NCBI GenBank assembly: GCA_964058845.1 | Contig: CAXKVR010000571.1 | Location: forward strand, 1 to 61,733 | DNA from: Carex sylvatica | Lineage: Eukaryota; Streptophyta; Magnoliopsida; Poales; Cyperaceae | DNA length: 61,733 bases | Direction: 5' to 3' | Part shown: positions 11,067 through 20,331 of the stretch, piece by piece | Numbering within the stretch: the first letter of the stretch is position 1 | How the letters are laid out: every line of letters starts with the position of its first letter | Program-made: the position numbers and the translations under genes | The notes under the pieces: model-generated | What the model was told of the DNA's origin: nothing | The model's input: only the letters and a program-made list of their open reading frames with translations | Database searches by the model: none

Positions 11067-11982
11067 TATTGACAATTATACCACAAGTATTACTTAATAC
11101 TTGGGAATAATTATTTGAGCAATTACAAAATAATATATTAAGTTTTACAGATTCTTTTACGGCAAATTACATTCATATTAGATGTTTTGATTTAATTTTA
11201 GATGCATTTAAAGTGATTAAATCACAAAAAATAACAGTTGTACTTCAAACAATATGTAAAACTACAACATAACATCTGTGCGAGGTAGACATAATGGAAA
11301 CAAGGGATCATATCGTGCGGGGTGCACGTATGCGAGAGGTTTCTAGAGAGGATTGATGGTGCATTACAACATAACATTACCGGGCGGGGATGATATCTTA
11401 TCGGCATGGACATGCGCCAAGAATCAAATGACAAAAAGGCAAAGGGAAAGATAGAGTGTTATATGGGCAACAAGCACTTGGGCACTATGGAGATCAAGAA
11501 AGGAACATGAGGTTATTCTCTGACAAGCGTAAGCTAGTGTGTCACTTCATACAAGCTACAATACTAAAAATTGATAGGTGAAATGCATGCATTTAATTAG
11601 TGGCGAATGTGGGTCCAAATAAAAACACTCAAAAGCTCCAATGTAATTAAGTGGGGGCAAGAGTGGTGACTTTATTTTTTGTATAAATATTACTTTTTCA
11701 TATATATCAATATAATATATTTGTTGTATCGCGGACAACCAATAAAAAAACAATATGTAAAACTTGCGGAATTTATTATTAGAGCAATTTCGAAAGATTA
11801 TATCAATTTTTACGCCAAAATAGGTGAAGTATAGCATATACTATAAATTGCATGCATAATATATAATATAAATTTCAATTAATTCCAGAACCATTTGGAA
11901 TGAAAAAAAGTGTCAAAATTGAAAGTCATACCTCAAATATTTTATAATACCTGCACAAACAATTACTAGAGCAATTTTGAAA

Positions 11983-12855
11983 GAGAGGGTTCAAATATAT
12001 GCCCATTGTTTCATGCTTCAATTGTATCTCTAACATCTTTATCTTCGATTTCAAAGTCCAAACAAAAAAATTGAATCGCTCAACATGATATTCCCATTAA
12101 AATGTACTTAGAGATAAAATTTTATATTTTTTGAAATTTTTTTACTATTTTTTAAGATAGGTATAAAATCACTGTTTTACAAGAAATTGTGGATAGAGGT
12201 AGCAACGAGCTGGCTCAATCCGAGCTAGGTTCTAGCTCGGCTTGTTAATTTTGGACCAAGTTATAGCCGAACGAGCTGAATCTAGGGCATCCGAACTAAA
12301 ATTTAAGATTGAACTCGTGACAAGCCAGCCCGAGCTAGCTAACGAGTTTGCTCGCTGGGTCTGACTGGATCTTGTTTTAAGAAGAAAAAAAATTATACAA
12401 ACTTTTTGGATCGAGCTGAACCGAGCTAGACCAGTTAGACAGTATAAAATGCACACAAATTCATACAAATTCACAAATTGATGTCTAACCAAGCAAGTTA
12501 GGCCTCAGCTTGAACTCGTTAATTCTGGACCGAGCTAGTGGTGAGTTAGCTCGTTAACAGCTCAGTCCAATAACGAGAGAGTTGTTAGTGAGCGAATCAA
12601 GTGCGAATCACGATCGAGCCATGAGCTACAAGCTTTTTTGCCACTCCTAATTGTGGACCATTAAAAACAGTAATTTTGTATCTATCTTAAAAAATAGTAA
12701 ATAAATTTTAAAAAAATTATAAAATTTGATCTCTAAGTACATTTTAACGTGGATATCATGTTAAGTGGTTCAGATTTTTTATTTGAACTTTAAAATTAAA
12801 GATGAAACTGTGGAGTACAATTAGAGCATGAAGCAATGAGATATTTAAGCCCTCC
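11983..12855. mobile_element. Family A MITE split by a nested hAT element
   Basis: The left arm GAGAGGGTTCAAATATATGC with GTTTCATGCTTCAATTGTAT is mirrored on the right (reverse complement GGAGGGCTTAAATATCTCAT, GCTTCATGCTCTAATTGTAC). Without the nested element and one copy of its 8-bp duplication it measures about 410 bp, the normal family A size. The loop was the insertion target. Confidence 0.75.
12194..12649. mobile_element. Non-autonomous hAT element with exact 8-bp target duplication
   Basis: ATTGTGGA occurs at 12186-12193 and again at 12650-12657. The termini are TAGAGGTAGCAACGAGC and (reverse complement of the right end) TAGGAGTGGCAAAAAAGC. Subterminal GAGCT/AGCTC motifs recur throughout. 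An 8-bp duplication with short inverted repeats is the hAT signature. It encodes nothing recognisable and is younger than the MITE it splits. Confidence 0.85.
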
Positions 12856-13761
12856 TATTGAAAGAATGCATCCAGTATGCTTTTGTTTGATTCTGAAGTT
12901 ACTAAATCATTAAAATTGACAATTTTGCTCCAAATAATACTAAAATATTTTTAAAATTTTCCAGAGGATAGTATAACATTTTAGATTAAACCATAAAATA
13001 TATACAGTTATACCCCAAATATTATCTAATACTTATACAAATAATTATTAGAGAAATTTATAAATAACAAATCAGGTTTTACGCAAAGAAAAATTACAAA
13101 CAGAAATTTCCAGTCATTTTCATTTAGAAATATAATTGGGATAGAAGCTATATATATACCAGGACAGTTGACACTTGGATATATCTAGTTGTACACACCA
13201 TTGGAGTTATATACTGATAGAAAACAATAAGTTTGTCTTTGAAGTTTTTTGGGACAAACTAGTAATGTTAAGAACCGTAAAGGATAATGATTTTTTAATC
13301 CAAGAAAAAGAGTTCATTAAGAAATGCAGGGTAAGATTTTTATCCTCTAGAACTAAGATGAGGCATAGCAATGGTGAAATCATTAATTGTTCTAGTTGGC
13401 TTGTCCCCAACAAAATGACATTTTGTTCATACAAACCCAAAACAAAAAAGTTATCTAAATGTAAAATAGTTACAATAAATGTAAAAAAAATAATAATGTA
13501 GCAACAATTTCCGGTACTGACTGGTACCGTACCAGTCTTTGTATCAGCAGCCTACTTTTGATGGATCTTTGCAGATAGCCTTGTCAATTTGGCTTTCTTA
13601 TCTCTGTTCTGTTTTCCAATATTGTACCTTAATAATTGTTGAAGCTCCTTCCAAATTAGATTCAGTGCTGGTTCGTCAGATGAGTCACTGTTAGTACTGG
13701 TACATATGATTCTTAGTGAGGTGTGGCTTTATGTTTTATGCCTCAATTCATCTAACCTACC
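12856..13761. other. Intergenic DNA
   Basis: No gene can be supported. Two overlapping open frames on opposite strands at 13175-13501 show no recognisable domain. Confidence 0.4.
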
Positions 13762-14533
13762 CAGGGTTCTAAATAGCTAGTTATAGCGACGCTATAGCTT
13801 TTTCGGATCATAAACGCTACGCTATGAGATAAAAGTGCGCTAATTCAGCTACGACCTCTATAGCTGTAATAGCTGACCGCTATTACCGTTAAATGCGACG
13901 CGCTATTGCTACCGCTATACTACATGGGCTTTTTTTTAACAATTTATATGGACTTCTGTTCTTCTATTCCTATTTTTAATTCTACATGGTTTTCTACTAT
14001 AAGTATGCTAAATCAAACTATATGCTTATATTTTTATTTGTGCATGGTTTATTATCTCATTCTATATTGAGAAATATTCAAATATTAATTCTTCTTTTTG
14101 ATTGCTATTCGTATAGTATTCATTTGTAAAAGAATTATCATTCGTTTCAATTAAAAACTGATTTTGATTATTAGTATTATTATAATATATAAAATATTTA
14201 AATATGTATACTGATTTCATTTACCTTATAAAATTAATTATTCTTTGTCTATTATAATACGTAATACTATGTAATATGAACTATTAAATAATATTACTTT
14301 TTAGATTCTTTTTTTCCTTCTTATTTGCATAATTGATAAAAAAGTATAGACTTAGATTAGTTGTGATTTAGTTGTTACCTCAATTCTCCTATTGATTATG
14401 TTGATAATTAGTAGAAATATAGAATATAAAATTTGAAAAGAAAAAAACACTATGTATAATAGCTTCTGCTATTCGCAATAGCTTTTTTTTTTGTCTCCCC
14501 GCTATGTCGCTATAATTGCTATTTAGAACCTTG
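13762..14533. mobile_element. hAT element with exact 8-bp target duplication
   Basis: AACCTACC lies at 13754-13761 and 14534-14541. The termini are CAGGGTTCTAAATAGC and (reverse complement) CAAGGTTCTAAATAGC, the CA(G/A)GG start being typical of hAT elements. The subterminal regions are dense in GCTATAGC/TAGCGAC motifs on both sides. It is 772 bp with an AT-rich, non-coding interior. Confidence 0.88.
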
Positions 14534-14550
14534 AACCTACCTGAGCAACC

Positions 14551-14691
14551 AAAAACAGAAAAAAAACAAAAAGGTAGCAGATTTTTAATAAACGTATGGT
14601 TATATGTGGTATTAATCAGGTAAAACAGAAAAAAAAACAAAAAGGTAGCAGATTTTTAATAAACGTATGGTTATATGTGGTATTAATCAGG
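14551..14691 (+). repeat. Recent 70-bp tandem duplication
   Basis: 14551-14620 and 14622-14691 are practically identical (AAAACAGAAAAAAA..., GGTAGCAGATTTTTAATAAA, ATTAATCAGG). It lies just outside the hAT target site. Confidence 0.85.
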
Positions 14692-15482
14692 TTTTTGTAG
14701 TTTTGACTTTTGATTTTAATCATGTCAGTTTCATTTTGTTTCAGCACAAAAGCTTTTGAGAATTTTGTAATTCAGAAGCAATTAACATTATAGCTTGGGA
14801 ACAACCAACAAAATAGGATTTTATGATTGTCTAATGTCTAGGCATCCCTTGGTATAATTTTGTGATACTTCAGTGGAAGAATAATATATATATACAGGTC
14901 TTCTTTTTTTTCTTTTCTTTTTATTCTTTTTTCCTTTTTCCTGGTCATAATGTTTTATGAGCCTTCTATGTTCTTTTAATTATTCTTTGTACCTCCGGAG
15001 GACAAATTATGCCTCTTTATAGAATATTTCTCTTTGCCTTGCTTAAAATTTAACAAATAATTAAATGGAACCATCATATTGTTCTAAAAAAATGTAAGAA
15101 ATATAAAAAGATGTACTATGAGAGATTTCCCATAAGTTTTAAATTGTTGAATTTCTGGTATTCAGCAACAAGTTCTTTCAAGTTTTGTTGACTGGAATAT
15201 ACATGCAAGAATAGTATGCCTATTAAGTGTTGCTTTGAAATAAAAGTTTTTTTGTTATAAAAATCAATTTCTTTTTATAGCTTGATTGGAATATTTTCCA
15301 GAATCTAGTTTTGTTAAATAATATTCACCAAAATAACCCAACATGTGACTGGATTGTGCTAAAAATTTAACATATAGACATATAGTACAAAACAAACCTT
15401 TAGTACAGAATAGAGAACCTTCACTAAGTCATAATAATATCCAAAACCATAGTGATAGCTAGATACATAGGTACATGATTTC
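14692..15482. other. 3' flank of the Ole e 1 gene
   Basis: AT-rich DNA without another gene. The end of the minus-strand transcript's 3' untranslated region is expected here, but I cannot place a poly(A) site with confidence. Confidence 0.4.
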
Positions 15483-17322
15483 TCATGGAGAATCCTCTTT
15501 TGTGGAAGGAAAGCCTGGCGGTACACCTGGGAAGCCCGGCGGTATACTTGGTAAGCCTGGCGGTACACCTGGTAAGCCCGGCGGTACAACTGGTAAGCCC
15601 GGAGGTACACTTGGTAAACCAGGCGGTACACCTGGTAAGCCCGGAGGTACACCTGGTAAGCCTGGAGGCAAAATTGGGGGCAACGGAAACCCAGGTGGCG
15701 GTGGGGATGGTGGCGGTGGTGACGGTGGAGTTAAGCCTGGAATTAATGGAATATTAAAAGGTGGTAAAGAAGGCGGTGGCGGCGGCGGTGGTTGGAGTAT
15801 GGGTAGTGGCGGCAGGAGTGAAGGTGGTGGTGGTGGCTGGAAAAATGGCAGTCCTGGTGGGAAAATAGATGGTGGGGTTGGTTGAAAGCCAGGTGGCAGC
15901 AGTGATGGTGGTGGCGGTACCAAAGGGTTTTGTGGAACTGGAACCCCACCTATGTTTGGTGGTTGGAGTGGGTTTGGAGGGAAGAAGAAGAATGCCGGCT
16001 GGTCGATTTGTTCGTCACATATGGCTGGTTTCTTTTGTGGCTTGAAGGTGACAGTGCCTGTGCAAATGGAATAATTGTATACATTATAATTTGATTTATA
16101 AGGAATGCTTAATTTGATATAAGTTTATCATTGACTTTCGACATGTGTAATAGGAGAATTTTGTGAGATTTTATTGTTTGTCATGTCGACTGTAGGTATG
16201 ATTAAGTATCAGTATCAATTAATTCAAATTAAGGAAAAATTGTGTCCAAGCCACTACAAAACTTCTAATTTTGAAAAATGCCACTACATACTTTGAATTC
16301 ACGCCAATGCCATCACAAAGTTGATTTACTTCTAATTTTGTCATTATTATACAATTTTTATACTATTTTGATTAAAAAATAATCTGAGAAATTCTGTTTT
16401 GAAATACGTATTTCTGTATTTCTGATTATACCCCTCAATTAAAATGAATACACAGTTATGCTATTATCATTTTTTAATCAAAATAGTATAAAAATTGTAT
16501 AATAATAGCAAAATTAGAAGTAAACCAACTTTGTGATGGCATTGGCGTGAATTCAAAGTATGCAGTGGCATTTTTCAAAATTAGAGGTTTTGTAGTGGCA
16601 TGAATACAATTTTTCCTAAAATTAATACAATGCACTGACCTGCTGAGTATATTTTCATGCCTTCTTTTCTTGTTGATTTGAGATGAAGCTCTTGTGAAGA
16701 GGTGGTAGAGACAGATGCAACTGCATCACATAATGTTGTCGCATGACTGGTTTTGAGTAGATCAATTGTGCAATTCTTGATTGATGACTGGGTATTTTTG
16801 TGCACTTCTGGAGGTATATTGAATTTAAATAACCCTTTTGGGTTTGTAATGGCTGTTTTGCGGAAAGCTATATGCTTAGACGCATCTGTGCATTCTACTT
16901 GAATGGAGGCTCCTGTATTTTTAGATTGTAGAGTTAACAGTGTTAGTAAAGAGGAAATTTATATCGATTTTCGAAAATTGTATTTACATTTGCCAGTACC
17001 AAAATGTGTATTAGAATTCTTCTGGTAACGAATTGAGTTATAATAACTGTTAACTTGAGCGTAACTGAAGCTTCCATAAGAAATTGCAGCTCTTAAGTTC
17101 ACTAGAAAACATTTATTATCATAGAGGAAAAACTAATTAACCTGAGATGAAATGGCCCAGCTTGTTGCTTTGTTGTTCAGAGCAAGTGTCACAATAAACA
17201 GTACCAGTAACCAGTGTTGAAGGCAGTACTGCACTGTGCTTCCTACAGTTGCCTTGTGAAGGAAAACCCAGTAACAGAAAAAGTACAACCAAGTACCAGG
17301 CACTTAGAACAGCACAGCCCAT
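15483..17322 (-). CDS. Pollen Ole e 1 / extensin-family secreted protein, proline-rich
   Basis: The three exons are 17322-17142, 16912-16640 and 16057-15483. All junctions are GT/AG and both introns are phase 1, giving 342 residues. Residues 1-25 are a signal peptide (MGCAVLSAWYLVVLFLLLG). The Ole e 1 domain runs from VTGTVYCDTC (about 38-47) through GASIQVECTDASK and the KTAITNPKGLFKF strand to KIYSAGTVTFKPQKKPAIC, with conserved cysteines in YCDTC, VEC, KNC, TLC and AIC. The C-terminal ~170 residues are proline-rich: PPPP runs, then about eight PPGLPGVPP-type heptapeptides. Proteins of this kind are secreted and cell-wall associated, many of them in pollen or growing tissue; no enzymatic activity is known for the domain. 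A TATATA box lies about 60 nt upstream of the ATG. Intron 2 is mostly a MITE (16233-16616). Family assignment is firm; tissue and precise role are not visible in the sequence. Confidence 0.92.
15505..15670 (-). repeat. 21-bp coding minisatellite (PPGLPGV heptapeptides)
   Basis: About eight tandem 21-bp units (plus-strand phrase GGTACACCTGGTAAGCC) encode the last proline-rich block of the Ole e 1 protein. Units differ mainly at the residues around the fixed PPG (G/S/V/I; L/F), so length variation between alleles is likely. Confidence 0.85.
16233..16616. mobile_element. MITE inside intron 2 of the Ole e 1 gene
   Basis: It has long inverted repeats: GGAAAAATTGTGTCCAAGCC and (reverse complement of the right end) GGAAAAATTGTATTCATGCC. 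They continue through CCACTACAAAACTTCTAATT on the left and its equivalent on the right, for more than 130 bp per arm. Flanks TCAAATTAA and TAAAATTAA match at 8 of 9 positions, which suggests a 9-bp target duplication as made by Mutator-like transposases. Confidence 0.8.
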
Positions 17323-17379
17323 GATTATTCAGAAATTAATTCTCAGCTTGTTATGTACAAAAACAAAGACCGTGGCTGA

Positions 17380-17387
17380 GTATATAA
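17380..17387 (-). promoter_or_regulatory. TATA box of the Ole e 1 gene
   Basis: The minus-strand reading is TTATATAC, about 60 bases upstream of the ATG at 17322. Spacing and sequence suit a plant TATA box; no experimental start site is known. Confidence 0.45.
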
Positions 17388-17567
17388 CGGTCCATCAAGT
17401 TGATACCATCATTTATGTTATTCACAAGAGGGGAATAACAAAAGGAATATGATGATCCAACTGCAAACCAAAAGCGAACTCTTCGTGCCACTAAATGTTA
17501 ATTGTTTACAAAGAGTCTGATGAGAGAGGGTAAAGTCTATTAGTATATATATATATATATATATATA

Positions 17568-17971
17568 GAGGTTGGCTAAATTGCTGCTGGCAGCATTTCG
17601 GCCCGAGGTGCTGCCGGCTGTTTTTTTATTTTGTGATGTCCAAACAACAAATCCAAACCGTTAGATGTTTAATCCATATTATAATCTACTTGGAGACCAA
17701 ATTTTACATTTTTCTGAATTTTTTTACTATTTATTAAGCTGGTTTGAAAACTGCTGATTTCAATGCTGCAGAAATTTACTGAAATCAGCAGTTTTCAAAC
17801 CAGCTTAATAAATAGTAAAAAAATTCAGAAAAATGTAAAATTTGGTCTCCAAGTAGATTATAATATGGATTAAACATCTAACGGTTTGAATTTGTTTTTT
17901 GGACATCACAAAATAAAAAAACAGCCAGCAGCACCTCGGGCCGAAATGCTGCCAGCAGCAATTTAGCCAAC

Positions 17972-17974
<3 letters not shown>
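17568..17974. mobile_element. Family A MITE, best-preserved palindrome
   Basis: The left arm GAGGTTGGCTAAATTGCTGC and the right end GCAGCAATTTAGCCAACCTC are exact complements. Pairing continues almost without mismatch through the core (AGACCAAATTTTACATTTTT, TTTACTATTTATTAAGCTGG) to a short loop near 17770. (TA)n lies on both sides. At 407 bp and nearly perfectly paired, it is probably a recent insertion. Confidence 0.88.
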
Positions 17975-18010
<36 letters not shown>

Positions 18011-18537
18011 ATTTCACATTTTAATATCTGATGTTTTTGGAAGTATCACGGAGAATGTGGGGGCAAGAAAACAAAAGTTGTCTATTTTGAGATTTGGTTC
18101 ACACTTCACATGCACGAGTACTGACTATCTTCCAAAGATTGTTTTGTATTCTTTTCTCATTTCGGACAAAAATGCTAGTTCCAAGGGTGACTAATTCGAA
18201 ATTTCGAATGAATGTCAGCCAAGTTCTTCTTGCGGATCTTATCCTTCAAAGCTAGCTAGGAATGAATCATTAGGCATGGGAATTGGGAAGCGGCTGCCTA
18301 CTTGCCAGCTGGTTGCTTGGGCTAGATCCGGACCATTTGTATTCCATCAAGTTCGTACTTAATTCTAGATCGTACGCCTTCACTTCTTTTCAGATTTGTC
18401 TACGTCCAAGTTCGTAAAGCATATGGTGTGTTGAGTGTATATTGAAATGCCAACGGGTCACATCTTACAAAGAGGCACGGAACTCGTTACATCTATTGAA
18501 GCCACAACAGATCAGACCAGTTCAGTGCCCTCGAAGG
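17975..18537. other. Intergenic DNA
   Basis: (TA)n at 17975-18006 is followed by unremarkable AT-rich sequence. Nothing coding is recognised. Confidence 0.4.
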
Positions 18538-18902
18538 GAATTCGTATCCTCTGAGATATCTCAAACTTTGCGTGACTTTTGGAAAATCCCAACCGTTTAA
18601 ATACGTTCTGCACGAATCTCGAAGCAAACATAATACTGACCCCACATCACGAGTGCGTATCTTCTGAGATATCTCAACTTTTGCGTGACCGACGTGTCCG
18701 GTGCCTATTCGGGGGTAGCGCAGGGGCCAAGTATTATTGAGCTTCGAGATTCGTGAAGACTGTATTTGAGCGGTTTAGATTTTCCAAAAAGTCACGCAAA
18801 ATTTTAGATATCTCAGAGGATATGAATTCCTACATCACCCCCGAATAGGCACCGGACACGTAGGTCACGCAAAAGTTGAGATATCTCAGAGGATACGCAC
18901 TC
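18538..18902 (-). mobile_element. MITE family B, outer copy split by a copy of itself
   Basis: The left part (18538 to about 18650: GAATTCGTATCCTCTGAGAT ...) and the right part (18839-18902: ... GAGATATCTCAGAGGATACG CACTC) together form one family B element in reverse orientation. The nested element at 18651-18829 interrupts it. Confidence 0.7.
18651..18829 (+). mobile_element. MITE family B, inner copy with 9-bp target duplication
   Basis: The 179-bp element starts GAGTGCGTATCTTCTGAGAT and ends ATCTCAGAGGATATGAATTC. The terminal ~45 bp pair imperfectly, with the shared motif CTGAGATATCTCA at the left. Flanks CCACATCAC (18642-18650) and CTACATCAC (18830-18838) agree at 8 of 9 bases, as expected for a Mutator-type 9-bp duplication. 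A third copy is at 35197-35366. Confidence 0.75.
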
Positions 18903-18904
18903 CC

Positions 18905-20331
18905 TAAGAACGCAATCTGACGTGGCATATAAATTAAGCAGGCTAATTTAGGCGGATATACTATTGTTACTTTAGATTGGCCCAATTAAACCCAATTCTG
19001 TTCTTATATGGCCCAACAATTTCAATCATCTAAAATTTGTTATATCAACCGTACACGGGATTCTTGATTACTACGCAATGAACAGATGAAAGTTTTATTG
19101 AATGATTTCAAGTATCATTTATGCTTTCATTTTTGTAATAAGAGTCCTTTAATCGCAACATTCACTTCTGCTTTTTACATACTTTTTGTGAATATTGAAT
19201 TTACATTTCTTTTTTAAAGATACAAGACTTATATAGCATCATGATCGGTGCCAGGCTTACGGTTTAAGTATCGTTTATGTTGATTTCACTGTTTTGGACG
19301 GAATGGTACTTTGACGAAAGTTGTGACTCCCTATTAATTAGATGAAAAACCAATCCTAAGCTAAATTTATATTAATTTGTAGCACATACAATATAAGAAA
19401 GAACAAAATGTCATAATATGAATTAATGTTTCAAATTAGTTACATTACAGTGTTATATATGTCGATCAATTTATGCAGTATATATAGACATGTATGAAAT
19501 GCAAATTTACCGAAGAAGGCACACCATCGATAGTCAGCAAAATCCAGCAATTGCTCAAAAAATGGCTACTAATTTACTTCTAAAACTGTATTTTCTTCTT
19601 TCTTTTCTATTTTACACTTTTCTTCTTTTCTTTCTTTATTCAACTCAACAAGGTTGAGTTACTTGTTTTAATATGTAATAGGTTTCATTTTGAAACCTAC
19701 AAGTTTTCCCATAACATCAATAAAGCAAATAAGGACTTTGAGTCTTTGATCCTTATTTTTGCTCAAATACTTATTTATTTGTCCTTTTGGTAATTAAGAT
19801 AGCCACTTATGACATGACGTCATTGATCAATTAATTAATATATATGGATATGATAGAAACATTTACATGTTGAAGGTATTAGTAGCAAACCTGTGTTAAA
19901 CAAGAAGAATTATATATGCATGATATATGACGTTAATCTTGATGTTGCGATATTAGTAGCAACCAATGTTTTCCCGCTATGAAATAATATTACTACGCAA
20001 AGCACAGTGGGCAATCAGCATATCTATCTATATATAGAGAGAGAGAGAGACCTTGAACAACAAACAATTAATACCAAATAATAGTAATACTGAGTTATCT
20101 TGAGAAAGTCCAAGTATTGCATTAATTGCTGGTCCAATGATTAGGCCATTGCAAGTTACACATAATATAGCTACGGACTGGCCGAAAATCATTGAGACAT
20201 AACTAACATATTATGATCAATAGAAGTACCATACAAGCGTATTACTTCTATTTACCACTTGTTTTTTTTTTTTAGAAAGTTCTAACAGAACTGACGAGCG
20301 AGCACAGAAAGACCAGTGTGTGCCACATAAA
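18905..20331. other. 3' flank of the MADS-box gene
   Basis: AT-rich DNA without another gene. The 3' untranslated region of the minus-strand MADS gene must lie in the upper part (towards 20331). A (TA/GA) tract occurs at 20027-20050. Confidence 0.4.

Larger units (their letters stand above)
11067..13090 (+). repeat. Dispersed ~75-bp module in four direct copies
   Basis: Related modules start near 11067, 11745 (partial), 11922 and 13005. A common skeleton can be read: TATACC.CAA.TATT, then AATACTTG, then AATTATTAGAGCAATT, followed by TTTTACG in three of the four. They are all in the same orientation. Confidence 0.45.

Noticed and set aside
11270..11520. Possible plus-strand LINE ORF2 tail (a frame with TWALWRSRKEHEVIL)
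   Set aside because: The resemblance to the W.LWR.RNEVIF tail is short, stops follow at once, and no LINE 3' tail or poly(A) is visible. It is kept only as a weak hint.
13175..13501. 108-codon plus-strand open frame and its 77-codon opposite-strand partner
   Set aside because: There is no recognisable domain, the composition follows local AT bias, and both strands are equally open, so neither is supported.
15475..15885. Plus-strand open frame reading as a collagen-like GKPGG repeat protein
   Set aside because: It is the exact antisense of the proline-rich exon 3 of the Ole e 1 gene, whose splice sites and domain are clear on the minus strand.
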